Shown here: piece after piece, positions 1-7,916 of the stretch
Position numbering within the stretch: the first letter of the stretch is position 1
How the letters are laid out: every line of letters begins with the position of its first letter
Assembly: GCF_900184225.1 (NCBI RefSeq)
Contig: NZ_FXWZ01000003.1
Span: 871,684-935,683, forward strand
Direction: 5' to 3'
Length of the DNA stretch: 64,000 nt
Source of the DNA: Brevibacterium ihuae
GTDB taxonomy: Bacteria > Actinomycetota > Actinomycetes > Actinomycetales > Brevibacteriaceae
Made by a program: the position numbers and the translations under genes
The notes under the pieces: generated by a model
Database searches by the model: none
Told to the model about the DNA's origin: nothing
The model's input: the letters and a program-made list of their open reading frames with translations, nothing else

Positions 1-1
1 C

Positions 2-559
2 AAGGCGCTCAACGAGGAGGGGCGCACGGACCTCGAGGCGCTCGGGCTCGGGGGGCTGTTCGGCTACCCGAAGCCCCTCGAGCTCATCCGCACGCTCGTG
101 CGCTCGCAGACGTTCTTCGACCGCGAGGCGATCGTCCTCGACTTCTTCGCCGGCTCCGGGACCACCGGACAGGCGGTCCTCGAGCTCAATGCCGCCGACA
201 GCGGTGCGCGCCGGTACGTCCTCGTCCAGCAGCCCGAGGCGCTCCGGCCGGTCGCCGGGGCGCGGCTCGGAGCGGAGGCCGGGGCCGGGGCGCGGCTCGG
301 AGCGGAGGCCGGGGCCGCTGGGACAGGATCCGCCGAGGTGGGATCCGCCGAGGCGGCAGCGGGCGCATCAGCGCGTGACGCCTCGGGTCCGGGACGTGCC
401 GCCGAGGCGGCGCGCGGCACGGAGCCGAGCGAGCCGCTCGACACGATCAGCGCCCTCATGCGCGAGCGCCTGCGCCGCGCGGGCGCCGCGCTGTCCGCCG
501 AGCACCCGGACCTCGACACCGATTTCGCCGACATCCGTCTGCCCCAGCCCCCGGTCTGA
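2..559 (+). CDS. Site-specific DNA-methyltransferase (N6-adenine), C-terminal part
   Basis: The frame is open from the window edge, so the N-terminus is missing. The visible part contains DFFAGSGTT, the SAM-binding FxGxG motif I of N6-adenine methyltransferases, preceded by a GYPKP stretch and followed by VLVQQPE. Motif I near the C-terminus is the beta-class order used by type III Mod subunits and orphan adenine methylases; the DPPY motif should lie upstream, outside the window. After motif I the protein becomes an Ala/Gly/Glu-rich tail containing an exact 30-bp tandem repeat, which is unusual for a methylase. It is convergent with the acyl-CoA dehydrogenase genes. No restriction subunit is seen downstream, so it is either the last gene of an R-M operon or an orphan. 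Confidence 0.8.
   Translation, partial: KALNEEGRTDLEALGLGGLFGYPKPLELIRTLVRSQTFFDREAIVLDFFAGSGTTGQAVLELNAADSGARRYVLVQQPEALRPVAGARLGAEAGAGARLGAEAGAAGTGSAEVGSAEAAAGASARDASGPGRAAEAARGTEPSEPLDTISALMRERLRRAGAALSAEHPDLDTDFADIRLPQPPV
257..316 (+). repeat. 30-bp tandem repeat, two copies, in the methylase tail
   Basis: Two consecutive exact 30-bp units encode a duplicated 10-residue Gly/Ala/Arg/Leu/Glu segment directly after the SAM-binding motif. A unit divisible by three keeps the frame, so copy number can change without destroying the protein. Slippage is the likely origin. Confidence 0.85.
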
Positions 560-684
560 GTCCACGGCATCGCTGACACTTCGGACTGAACCCGCGGTCG
601 CGGTCCGGGCCTGCAGCAATCCGGCCGGGCACGCGGTCGCCGTCTGAGGGGGCGGTGGAGGACTGAGGGGGCGGGCGACGTCCG

Positions 685-744
685 ACTGCGCGGTATCTGC
701 CGATCTGCGCGCAATTGCGCGCAGATCGGCAGATACCGCGCAGT
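685..744. repeat. 60-bp perfect loopless palindrome between convergent genes
   Basis: The two 30-nt arms are exact reverse complements, centred on CAATTG at 712-717. The outer ends read ACTGCGCGGTATCTGCCG. It lies between the 3' ends of the methylase and the acyl-CoA dehydrogenase, so a bidirectional transcription stop is plausible, although no T-tract follows. A degenerate 60-bp relative with the same outer arms occurs at 15382-15441, which points to a dispersed element rather than a one-off terminator. The rest of the 560-802 gap shows no gene. Confidence 0.85.
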
Positions 745-802
745 TCGGCGGGTTGTGCTCTGACCGGCCGGGGCACCGCTTGTTCGACCGACCGGCCGCC
801 GC

Positions 803-1972
803 TCAGGCCGGGGCGCCGAGCACCCGGAGGTGGTAGTCCGCGGTGCCGAACAGCCCGTCGATGGTGAGCACGCGCTTGTGGAGGTGGCCGATCGGCAGCT
901 CGTCGGTCATGCCGACGCCGCCGTGGGCCTGGATAGCGGACTCGCCGAGCCGCCGCCCCAGCCGTCCGACCTGCGCCTTGAGCACGGAGACGTCGCGCGC
1001 GGTGAGGCGACCGGCCTCGGCGAGCGCGGCCGCGTAGAGGAGGGTCGCGCGGGTCTTGACGTAGTCGATCTTCATGTCGGCGAGCCGGTGGGAGATCGAC
1101 TGGAACGTCCCGATCGGCACCCCGAACTGCTCGCGGGTGAAGGCATACTCCGCCGTACGCTCGAGGAGACTTCCGAGAGCGCCGACCGCCTCGGCCGCGA
1201 GGACGAGGATCGCCCGGTCGAGGCCGGCGCGGATGAGCGGTTCGGCGTCGGCGGCGAGAAGGACCGCCGGGGTGCCGTCGAAGCGGAGGTGGGCTGCCGG
1301 ACGGCCGTCGACCGCGGCGAACGCCGTCGCACCGGGCACCGGCCCCTCGACGAGGAGCAGCGCGAGTGCACCGTCGAGGCGGGCGGTGACGACGACGAGG
1401 TCGGCCGCGGCGCCGTGGAGGACCATCCGCTTCTCCCCGGTGAGGACGTATCTGTCCCCCGAGCGCTCGGCGCGCGCCTGCACGAGGCCGGGATCCGCGG
1501 TGCCGCGGCCCTCCTCGTGGGCGAGCGCAGCGGTCGTCTCACCAGCGGCGATGCGTTCGAGTGCGGAACGGGCCGCGGCGGAACCAGCGTCGTCATCGGT
1601 AGCAGCGCGACCGGCATCGTCACCGCCTGAGGCGCGGCCGTCGCTGCCGCCGGCCGGATCCGTCTCGAGCACTGCGGCGAGCAGTCCGCCGGCGAGCGCG
1701 ACGGTGGGGATCCAGGGTTCGGCGACGAGGTGCGCCCCGACGATCTCGGCCGCGGCGACGAGGTCGACGACGGTGCCGTCGAGTCCCCCGACCTCCTCGG
1801 GGAACGGGATCGCGGTGAGCCCCAGGCCGACGAGCTTCTCCCACACCTCGGTCGACCACCCCGTGTCGGAGCGGACGATGTCCTGGCGGGTGTCGAAGTC
1901 GTAGTCACGGGAGAACAGGCGGGTGAGCGTGCTGCGGAGCTCGGTCTGCTCCTCGGTGTACGTGAGATCCAT
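803..1972 (-). CDS. Acyl-CoA dehydrogenase, small-subunit type
   Basis: This 389-residue protein has the three-part acyl-CoA dehydrogenase fold: an N-terminal helical domain starting MDLTYTEEQ, a middle beta domain, and a C-terminal FAD-binding part with EQFGVPIG near residue 283 and QAHGGVGMTDE near the end. The C-terminus lacks the YxGTNE-type region that carries the catalytic glutamate in the partner encoded just upstream. This fits the non-catalytic subunit of a heteromeric enzyme like the paired FadE proteins of actinobacterial sterol side-chain oxidation. Residues 105-136 are a Gly/Ala/Asp-rich insertion. It follows its partner by 12 nt and is surely cotranscribed. The substrate is unknown; a branched or steroid-derived CoA ester is an inference from the subunit pairing. 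Confidence 0.85.
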   Translation of the reverse strand: MDLTYTEEQTELRSTLTRLFSRDYDFDTRQDIVRSDTGWSTEVWEKLVGLGLTAIPFPEEVGGLDGTVVDLVAAAEIVGAHLVAEPWIPTVALAGGLLAAVLETDPAGGSDGRASGGDDAGRAATDDDAGSAAARSALERIAAGETTAALAHEEGRGTADPGLVQARAERSGDRYVLTGEKRMVLHGAAADLVVVTARLDGALALLLVEGPVPGATAFAAVDGRPAAHLRFDGTPAVLLAADAEPLIRAGLDRAILVLAAEAVGALGSLLERTAEYAFTREQFGVPIGTFQSISHRLADMKIDYVKTRATLLYAAALAEAGRLTARDVSVLKAQVGRLGRRLGESAIQAHGGVGMTDELPIGHLHKRVLTIDGLFGTADYHLRVLGAPA

Positions 1973-1984
1973 GGCGGCCTCCGG

Positions 1985-3187
1985 TCAGGATCGCAGGGAG
2001 CGGGCGATGAGGTCGCGCTGGACCTCGTTGGTTCCCGCGTAGATGGTCGTGGCGCGGCTGTTGAGGTAGAACGGCATCGCGATGAGCGACAGATCGTCGC
2101 CGAGCGGGTCGATGCCGGATCCGACCTGCAGCGCCTCCCGCTGGTCGGGTAGCGCGTCGAGGCCGCACACCCGGGTCATGAGCACCGAGATCCGCTGGGT
2201 GAGCTCGGAGCTCGTCACCTTGTTGAGCGAGGGGTACGCCGGGTCGGAGGCGAGCGGGTGACCGCTGATCGCGAGCTTCTCGAAGTGCTCCTGGGAGGCG
2301 ACGTCCGCCTCGAGCTCGCCGAGCTCGCGCTGGATGTCGGCATCGTCGGCGAGGGTCCCGCCGAACGGCGACGGCACCTCGGCGGCGGTCTCCCGGATGA
2401 TCTCAAGCCGGCGGCGCATCATCGGGCTCTGCGCCGCCCCGCCGCGCTCGTGCTTGAGGAGGTGCTTGGCGACGGTCCAGCCGTCGTTCTCCTCGCCCAC
2501 TCGGCCGGACTGGGGCACGCGGACGTCGGTGAAGAACACCTCGCACTGCTCGGGGACGCCGTCGAGGCCGATGATCGGCCGGATCTCCATGCCGGGGTAG
2601 TCCGTGCGATCGAGGAGGAGGAAGGTGATGCCCTGCTGCTTGCGCCCCTCGCGGCTCGTCCGCACGAGCATGAACATCCGATTCGCATGGTGGGCGTAGG
2701 TGGTCCAGATCTTGCTGCCGTTGATGACGTAGTCGTCACCGTCGGCGACCGCGGTGCAGCCGAGCGAGGCGAGGTCGGACCCGGCGCCGGGCTCGGAGTA
2801 GCCCTGCGTCCAGTAGTCCTCTCCGGCGAGGATGCCGGGGAGGTGGCGCTGCTGCTGCTCCGGCGTGCCGAGCTCCATGAGGAGCGGGCCGACCATCTTG
2901 AGCCCGTTGGGCAGCAGCGGAGGGAGTCCGCGCTTCTGGTACTCCTCGGCGAACACGCAGCGCTGCTCGACCGACCAGCCGGGGCCGCCGTGCTCCTCGG
3001 GCCAGTCCGGTGCCGCCCAGCCGCGCGAGTGGAGGATGCGGTGCCACTCCATGACCGGGCCGAACGGGGCGAAGGCGCTCGTCGTCTTCCGGCCGGCCTC
3101 CCGGATCTCCGGGGTGGGAGCGGAATCGAGGAACTCCGCGACCTCGGCACGGAACTCGTCGAGATTCGTATCAGGGGCGATGTCCAC
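1985..3187 (-). CDS. Acyl-CoA dehydrogenase, large/catalytic-subunit type
   Basis: This 400-residue FAD enzyme oxidises acyl-CoA to 2-enoyl-CoA. Family motifs are clear: YSEPGAGSDLA in the middle domain, GSKIWTTYAHHA, the adenine-loop region, and a C-terminal IYAGTNEVQRDL, the position of the general-base or flavin-contacting glutamate region in many family members. Length is normal. It is the first gene of a two-gene operon with the small-subunit type gene 12 nt downstream, and 53 nt separate it from the DUF2079 gene upstream. Pairs of unlike acyl-CoA dehydrogenases in one operon usually form alpha2beta2 enzymes in actinobacteria; that assembly is inferred here. Confidence 0.87.
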   Translation of the reverse strand: MDIAPDTNLDEFRAEVAEFLDSAPTPEIREAGRKTTSAFAPFGPVMEWHRILHSRGWAAPDWPEEHGGPGWSVEQRCVFAEEYQKRGLPPLLPNGLKMVGPLLMELGTPEQQQRHLPGILAGEDYWTQGYSEPGAGSDLASLGCTAVADGDDYVINGSKIWTTYAHHANRMFMLVRTSREGRKQQGITFLLLDRTDYPGMEIRPIIGLDGVPEQCEVFFTDVRVPQSGRVGEENDGWTVAKHLLKHERGGAAQSPMMRRRLEIIRETAAEVPSPFGGTLADDADIQRELGELEADVASQEHFEKLAISGHPLASDPAYPSLNKVTSSELTQRISVLMTRVCGLDALPDQREALQVGSGIDPLGDDLSLIAMPFYLNSRATTIYAGTNEVQRDLIARSLRS

Positions 3188-3240
3188 GGTCGATCAGCCT
3201 TCTCATCGTCGAGAACAGGGGCGTGGTGCCTGGTGGGATC

Positions 3241-4557
3241 CTAGCCGCCGCCGGTGACGACCTGGTAGCCCCCTCCCTCGTAGGTGAGATGCCAGTCGCC
3301 GCCGTAGCGCGCCTCGGCCCACTGCTCGACCGGCTGCTCGAGGTCGTCGGGGCGCAGCGCCACCGCCTCGGGGACGAACTCCTCCGAGCTGCCGTACCAG
3401 TACGTGCCGGTGTGCGGTGCCAGATAGGCGAGCAGCCTGACGTCGGTGACGACCGAGCCGTACTCCCGCGCCGCGGCGACCGCGCCGGCTCCGTCGACCC
3501 GGTAGCGGTCCGCCTCCCACAGGAGGTGGATGCTCGTCTGGCTCAGCAGGGCGAGCGCGGAGACCGCGGCGACCGCCGGTGCGAGAGTGCGGTGCGGGCG
3601 TCCGGCGCCGTCGATGAGGCTCACCGCGGCGATCGGGATGAGGACCGCAGAATAGTGGAAGCTCGTGTCCCAGTACCCCTCGACGTTGCCGAGGAAGCGC
3701 CAGCCGAGGGTCGGGAGCATGAGGAGCATGAAGGGCGAGCGCAGACCGATCACCCCGGCGGCGAGCGCGAGGAATCCCAGGGTGCCGATCTTGGTCGTCA
3801 GGCCCGCGGTGAGGGTCTCCATGAGCGTGACGTTGTCGGTGTAGTCGTATCCGCCCTCGACGTTGAATGCGGGGATGAAGATCAGCACCGCGTAGGCGGT
3901 CCAGGCGACGCCCCACCCGGCGAGGTACAGCGCGTACCGCAGGTCGGACCGGTCACGGAGCCAGATCGCCGCGCCGAACATCGCGACGGTCAGGCCGAGG
4001 TCCTCCTTGACGAAGACGAGGAGGGCGATCGCGACCGCGGGGCCGAGGCGCTTGCCGCGGATCCAGCCGACGAGGCCGAAGGCGAGGAGCGGGACGGCGA
4101 AGGCGATCTCGTGGAACTGGGCGATCACCGCGTTGACGAGTCCCCAGGACATGACGTAGGAGATCGCGAGCAGCCACGCCCCCTTCCGGGTGAGGCGCTC
4201 GAGGGCGAGTGAGACCACCGGCCACACCGAGGCGGCGAACAGGACGGCCTGGGCGAGCATGAGCGTGAGCCCGGAGGGGAAGAGCGCGAACAGCGGGGTG
4301 AGGAGGATGAGGATGGGGTGGAAATGATCGCCCCACAGGTTGAAGCCCGGGCCCTTGATCTCGACGATCGGCACCTCGAACGCGGCGTACCGGGTGAGGA
4401 GCTGCGTGAAGATCCCGAGGTCCCACGACGGCGAGTAATGGATCCTCCACATGAGGATCGACAGGGTTGCGTAGAGGACGAGCGCGACGAGGGAGGCGAA
4501 CGCCGGAGCGTACCGGGTGAGGCCGGCGGGGTCCCGGCGGGAGGACGGGCGCGGCAC
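3241..4557 (-). CDS. DUF2079 polytopic membrane protein
   Basis: The protein is largely hydrophobic with about ten membrane spans. It carries the family signature around SWDLGIFTQ and a GDHFHPILILLTPLFAL segment, placing it in the DUF2079 family of predicted membrane proteins related to glycosyltransferase-C-type folds. The aromatic-rich C-terminus (HTGTYWYGSSEEF) probably lies outside the membrane. The start is uncertain: the open frame runs back into the neighbouring gene, so the GTG at 4557, just clear of that gene's stop, is preferred although no strong ribosome binding site is visible. Function is unknown; transfer of a polyprenyl-linked sugar is only a fold-based possibility. Confidence 0.7.
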   Translation of the reverse strand: MPRPSSRRDPAGLTRYAPAFASLVALVLYATLSILMWRIHYSPSWDLGIFTQLLTRYAAFEVPIVEIKGPGFNLWGDHFHPILILLTPLFALFPSGLTLMLAQAVLFAASVWPVVSLALERLTRKGAWLLAISYVMSWGLVNAVIAQFHEIAFAVPLLAFGLVGWIRGKRLGPAVAIALLVFVKEDLGLTVAMFGAAIWLRDRSDLRYALYLAGWGVAWTAYAVLIFIPAFNVEGGYDYTDNVTLMETLTAGLTTKIGTLGFLALAAGVIGLRSPFMLLMLPTLGWRFLGNVEGYWDTSFHYSAVLIPIAAVSLIDGAGRPHRTLAPAVAAVSALALLSQTSIHLLWEADRYRVDGAGAVAAAREYGSVVTDVRLLAYLAPHTGTYWYGSSEEFVPEAVALRPDDLEQPVEQWAEARYGGDWHLTYEGGGYQVVTGGG

Positions 4558-4565
4558 GGGCGTCG

Positions 4566-4886
4566 TCAGTGACGGAGGTCGACCGCGACCGCGGAGGCGC
4601 CGGCGACGGCGGCGGTGACGGCGAGCACCGAGGGCCATGCCCCGATCTTCTTGGCCAGCGGGTGGGACAGACCGAATCCCAGCACGTAGGCGGCGGCGAG
4701 GCCGGCGGTCGTCGCCGCACCCCCCTTGGCGAGCCAGGTGCGGCCGGCGTACACGCCGGCGGCGGCGAGCACGGCCCCGCCGAGCGGCCGGATGCCGGAT
4801 TCGCGGGCGGTGACATAGCCGCCGAGGAGGCCGAGGGCGACGATCGGAGCGGTCTGCACGTCGAGTGCGTCCTTGAGGTCGGTCAT
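4566..4886 (-). CDS. Small hydrophobic membrane protein, hypothetical
   Basis: The 106-residue product starts MTDLKDALDV and holds three to four short Ala/Gly-rich hydrophobic stretches (VALGLLGGYV, GGAVLAAAGVYAG, TTAGLAAAYVLGFGL, VLAVTAAVAGA), so it is likely a small integral membrane protein. The ATG at 4884-4886 is preferred over the upstream in-frame start at 4964 because the added 26 residues are Pro/Arg-rich and unlike a signal. It is the first gene ahead of the DUF2079 gene and divergent from the APC permease. I do not recognise a family with confidence. Confidence 0.6.
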   Translation of the reverse strand: MTDLKDALDVQTAPIVALGLLGGYVTARESGIRPLGGAVLAAAGVYAGRTWLAKGGAATTAGLAAAYVLGFGLSHPLAKKIGAWPSVLAVTAAVAGASAVAVDLRH

Positions 4887-4916
4887 GGCCCCGAGTGTAA
4901 TCGGGGGCGGCTCATC

Positions 4917-4940
4917 GGGCCTCGCAAGCCTGCGAGGCCC
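4917..4940. promoter_or_regulatory. Perfect 10-bp hairpin in the divergent intergenic region
   Basis: Arms GGGCCTCGCA and TGCGAGGCCC flank a 4-nt loop. It lies 30-54 nt upstream of the small membrane protein start, within its likely leader, and about 110 nt before the permease start. No T-run follows on either strand, so a terminator is unlikely; a leader structure or operator is possible. Confidence 0.4.
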
Positions 4941-5012
4941 AGGTAACGAAAAAGATCGGATCACGATTCGACTGCGGTCGATGTCGTGCGCATCACGGGT
5001 CCCGCGATCTCC

Positions 5013-5033
5013 TATAGTGTGACCATCCTCACA
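5013..5033 (+). promoter_or_regulatory. -10-like hexamer with overlapping CRP/GlxR-type site
   Basis: TATAGT at 5013-5018 is a fair -10 hexamer. Directly overlapping it, 5018-5033 reads TGTGA, six bases, TCACA, a perfect pair of half-sites for the CRP/GlxR class of cAMP-type regulators. The site lies 20 nt before the permease start codon, where binding would more likely block than activate transcription. The match is seen; regulation is inferred. Confidence 0.6.
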
Positions 5034-5053
5034 GATCTGCTGAAGGGGCTGCT

Positions 5054-6571
5054 ATGAGCACTCATCCGCCGACGCCCGATTCCAGCGGGGCCCGATCCAC
5101 CTCCAGCGCGTCCGTGGACGAGCTCGGCCACGTCGATCGCGGTCACGGCTTCGTCCGGGTCCTCGGCAACGTCGATGCGCTCTTCATCGGCTTCGGCGCG
5201 ATGATCGGCTTCGGCTGGATCACTCTCACCGGCGGCTGGCTCGAGAGCGCCGGCACCCTCGGCGCGCTCCTCGCCTTCGTCGTCGGCGGCATCATCATGG
5301 GCTTCGTCGGCGTCGTCTACTCCGAGCTCGTCGCCGCGATGCCCCACGCCGGCGGTGAGCACAACTACCTCATCCGCGGCATGGGCCCGCGTCTGTCGCT
5401 GCTCGGCTCGTGGGCGATCACCGGCGGGTACATCAGCGTGGTGATGTTCGAGGCGGTGGCGTTCCCGCGGACGATCGAATACCTCTTCCCGAACTTCCAG
5501 CAGATCCACCTGTGGACGATCGCCGACTTCGACGTGCACCTGACCTGGGCGCTCGCCGGGACGATCGGTTCGCTCATCGTCATGTGGATCAACATCCGGG
5601 GGGTCAAGGTCGCCGGTCTCGTCCAGACCTTCGTCGTGAGCTTCCTCGTCATCATGGCGTTCCTCCTGCTCGCAGGCGGAGTCGTCGGCGGCGAGCTGTC
5701 GAACACCCAGCCGCTGTTCAACGGCGGGGCGATCGGCTTCGTCGCGGTGCTCGGCGCGGTGCCGTTCCTCTTCGTCGGCTTCGACGTCATCCCGCAGTCG
5801 GCGGAGGAGATCAAGGTCCCGCCGAAGCAGATCGGCAAGCTCGTCGTCATGTCGGTGGTCATGGCGGTGCTGTTCTACCTCATCATCATCTTCTCGACCT
5901 CGCTCGCGCTGCCGGCTTCCCAGCTCGCCTCGTTCGACCTCGTCACCGCCGATGCCCTCGCCGATCTCATGGGCCACCCGATCTGGGGCGACATCGTCAT
6001 CGCCGGCGGCCTCGCCGGCATCATCACCTCGTGGATCGCCTTCCTCATGGGTGCCTCGCGCCTCATGTGGGCGATGGCGAACTCCGGGATGATCCCGGCT
6101 TGGTTCGGCAAGCTCCACCCGAAGTATCGCACCCCGGTCAACGCTCTCCTGTTCATCGGCATCCTCTCGGCGCTCGCGCCGTTCGCCGGCACCGCGATGC
6201 TCGGCTGGGTCGTCGACTCCGGCTCGCCGATGATCGTCTTCGCGTACGGCCTCGTCGCCATCGCGTTCGTCATCCTGCGCAAGAAGGAGCCCGCGATGGA
6301 CCGGCCGTTGCGGATCGGCGGCAAGGGCGGCGGCGGAGTCGTCATCGGCATCATCGCCGCGGTGCTCTGCGCGATCCTCTTCGTCATGTACATCCCGGCA
6401 CTCACGCCCATCTCGGTGACGCTCGCCTGGCAGTCCTACCTGATGTTCGGCCTGTGGATGATCGCCGGAGTCATGCTGATGTTCCGGCTGCCCAGCGGCA
6501 TCAAGCCGGGGCCGGACGCCGAGCACGAGCTGTTGGCGAAGCTCGACGCCAAGCGTCAGCGCCGTCGATGA
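5054..6571 (+). CDS. APC-superfamily amino acid permease
   Basis: This 505-residue protein has about 12 transmembrane helices after a 35-residue Ser/Thr-rich cytoplasmic start. The first helix has GFGAMIGFGW, the Gly-rich unwound substrate-binding segment typical of the APC superfamily. Conserved helix-6 and helix-8 regions (VGFDVIPQSAEEI, LMGASRLMWAMA) support the same call. A ribosome binding site (GAAGGGG) sits just before the ATG. It overlaps the nitroreductase by 4 nt, so the two are translationally coupled. A CRP/GlxR-type site precedes it. Substrate cannot be read from sequence; an amino acid or amine is likely. Confidence 0.85.
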   Translation: MSTHPPTPDSSGARSTSSASVDELGHVDRGHGFVRVLGNVDALFIGFGAMIGFGWITLTGGWLESAGTLGALLAFVVGGIIMGFVGVVYSELVAAMPHAGGEHNYLIRGMGPRLSLLGSWAITGGYISVVMFEAVAFPRTIEYLFPNFQQIHLWTIADFDVHLTWALAGTIGSLIVMWINIRGVKVAGLVQTFVVSFLVIMAFLLLAGGVVGGELSNTQPLFNGGAIGFVAVLGAVPFLFVGFDVIPQSAEEIKVPPKQIGKLVVMSVVMAVLFYLIIIFSTSLALPASQLASFDLVTADALADLMGHPIWGDIVIAGGLAGIITSWIAFLMGASRLMWAMANSGMIPAWFGKLHPKYRTPVNALLFIGILSALAPFAGTAMLGWVVDSGSPMIVFAYGLVAIAFVILRKKEPAMDRPLRIGGKGGGGVVIGIIAAVLCAILFVMYIPALTPISVTLAWQSYLMFGLWMIAGVMLMFRLPSGIKPGPDAEHELLAKLDAKRQRRR

Positions 6572-7434
6572 GCACGGAGGCGAGGACCACGCGCGGGATG
6601 AGCACGGACTGGACGGACACGGACGGGAATGACACGGACGGTGCTGCCGAGAGCGGCCTCGGAGTGAGCAGCGGCGGTGGCACCGGCGGCAGTGCTGGTG
6701 CGAGTGCCAACAGCGGCAGCGGCGGTGGCGGCACGAGCGGCCTCGGGAGCAGCGGCCTCTCGGAGCTCCTCGCCGAGCGCTACAGCGTCCGACACTTCAC
6801 CGGGGAACCGGTCACCGAGGAGCAGCTCACCGCGGTGCTCGAGACCGCCCAGCGCACGCCCTCGTGGTCGAACACGCAGTCGTGGCAGGTCCACGTCCTC
6901 ACCGGCGAGGTGCTCCGGGAGATCGGTTCGCGACTGCGGGCCGAGGTGACCGCCCGCGCTCAGCGGAAGGAGACCTCGGCGGATCTGCCGCTGCCCGGCC
7001 GCTTCACCGACGACCAGATGCAGCGCAAGCGCGTGACCGGGTACGGCCGCTACGAGGCGCTCGGCATCGACCGGAAGGACATGGTCGGTCGGTTCGAGGT
7101 CTCGCTCGCGAACTACGAGTTCTTCGGCGCCCCGATCGGCCTCGTCATCACCTCGACCCGGGAGGTCGGCGCCTACGGGTGGGTCGACACCGGTTCGTAC
7201 ATCGCCACGCTCCAGTACGCGGCGTGGGAGGCCGGCCTGGGCGCGTGCGCGCTCGGGTCGATCGGCATGCATGCGGACCTCATCCATCGCTACCTCGGCC
7301 TCGCCGACGACGTCGATGTGGTCGCCGGCATGGCTATCGGGCATCCCGACCACACCGCCCCGGGGAACTCCTACCGGACCGAAAGAGCTCCCCTGTCCGA
7401 GGTCGTCGTCCGCGTGGAATCCGTCAACGACTGA
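6568..7434 (+). CDS. Nitroreductase family FMN-dependent oxidoreductase
   Basis: The catalytic domain starts near residue 63 with LLAERYSVRHF, the FMN phosphate-binding RxSxRxF motif, followed by TPSWSNTQSW (an NTQ[SP]W flavin-contacting motif) and a C-terminal EAGLGACALGS. These mark the nitroreductase fold, which reduces nitroaromatics, quinones or related compounds with NAD(P)H. The first 62 residues are a Ser/Gly/Thr/Asp-rich low-complexity tail absent from typical family members; a second ATG at 6598 would still leave most of it. The ATGA overlap with the permease supports the 6568 start. The natural substrate is unknown; the partner permease hints at a transported nitrogenous compound. 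Confidence 0.82.
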   Translation: MSTEARTTRGMSTDWTDTDGNDTDGAAESGLGVSSGGGTGGSAGASANSGSGGGGTSGLGSSGLSELLAERYSVRHFTGEPVTEEQLTAVLETAQRTPSWSNTQSWQVHVLTGEVLREIGSRLRAEVTARAQRKETSADLPLPGRFTDDQMQRKRVTGYGRYEALGIDRKDMVGRFEVSLANYEFFGAPIGLVITSTREVGAYGWVDTGSYIATLQYAAWEAGLGACALGSIGMHADLIHRYLGLADDVDVVAGMAIGHPDHTAPGNSYRTERAPLSEVVVRVESVND

Positions 7435-7465
7435 CGTTTGGGGGTATGGCCGGTTCGAGGACCTG

Positions 7466-7495
7466 CGGTTCGGAGGTTCGCGGTTCGGAGGTTCG
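7466..7495. repeat. 15-bp tandem repeat within a GGTTCG-rich tract
   Basis: CGGTTCGGAGGTTCG occurs twice in tandem inside a tract (about 7451-7535) where GGTTCG or a one-base variant recurs every 7-15 bases. Slippage-type origin is likely. Confidence 0.75.
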
Positions 7496-7618
7496 CACGT
7501 CGACGGTTCGTGGGTCAGCAGTTCGGAGTCTCGCGGATCGGCAGTTCAGAAGTCGGCGGGTCGACGGGTCGCGGAGCGTGAATCGAGCGCTCAGCCTCCG
7601 GGACCCGCACGCCGCCCC

Positions 7619-7684
7619 GCGGATGCACGGGCTGGTCTCCGCGAATGCACGGGCTGGTCTCCGCGAATGCACGCGCCGGCTTCC
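7619..7684. repeat. 22-bp tandem repeat, three copies
   Basis: Three consecutive 22-bp units share GCG[GA]ATGCACG and [CT]TCC ends. The first two differ by a single base; the third has several changes. The unit is not a multiple of three, consistent with a non-coding tract. Confidence 0.8.
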
Positions 7685-7705
7685 AGGCTGAAACCGCCCC
7701 CGGGA

Positions 7706-7827
7706 TGCGACGGAAACTGCAGTTGGTCGGCGCGGCCTACGAAGATGCACCGGCAGAGCCCAGGTAAGTGCGACGGAAACTGCAGTTGACAGCGCAAACT
7801 GCTGGCCTGCGACGGAAACTGCGGTGG
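7706..7827. repeat. Three spaced copies of TGCGACGGAAACTGC
   Basis: Copies start at 7706, 7769 and 7808. The first two extend identically to 20 bp (ending AGTTG), the third diverges after 15 bp. Spacings of 63 and 39 nt are irregular, so this is neither a CRISPR array nor a simple tandem repeat. No promoter or gene start is nearby; the adjacent genes converge here. Confidence 0.75.
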
Positions 7828-7916
7828 CGGGTCACATCCGGACGGCGCGCGGGGTCACCACCCTCGCCGCCTCAGTTCCGCAGGCGAAGGAGGTCACCTG
7901 CGGACCGCGCAGGAGG

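Larger units (their letters stand above)
7435..7916. other. Gene-free, repeat-rich gap between convergent genes
   Basis: These 482 bases lie between the 3' ends of the nitroreductase and the MFS transporter. The short open frames here show no protein-like composition. The gap is built from GGTTCG-rich direct repeats, a 22-bp triple tandem repeat and three dispersed copies of a GACGGAAACTGC-containing motif, listed separately. Further GGTCAC-containing repeats run from about 7831 to 7921. Confidence 0.7.

Noticed and set aside
685..744. Chromosome dimer resolution or phage attachment site
   Set aside because: No integrase or Xer-type gene is near, and a related copy elsewhere makes a repeat family more likely.
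4917..4940. Terminator at the hairpin before the APC permease
   Set aside because: It lies between divergent genes, upstream of both start codons, and no T-run follows.
7706..7827. Possible CRISPR array
   Set aside because: Only three short copies, unequal spacing, no cas genes anywhere in the window.
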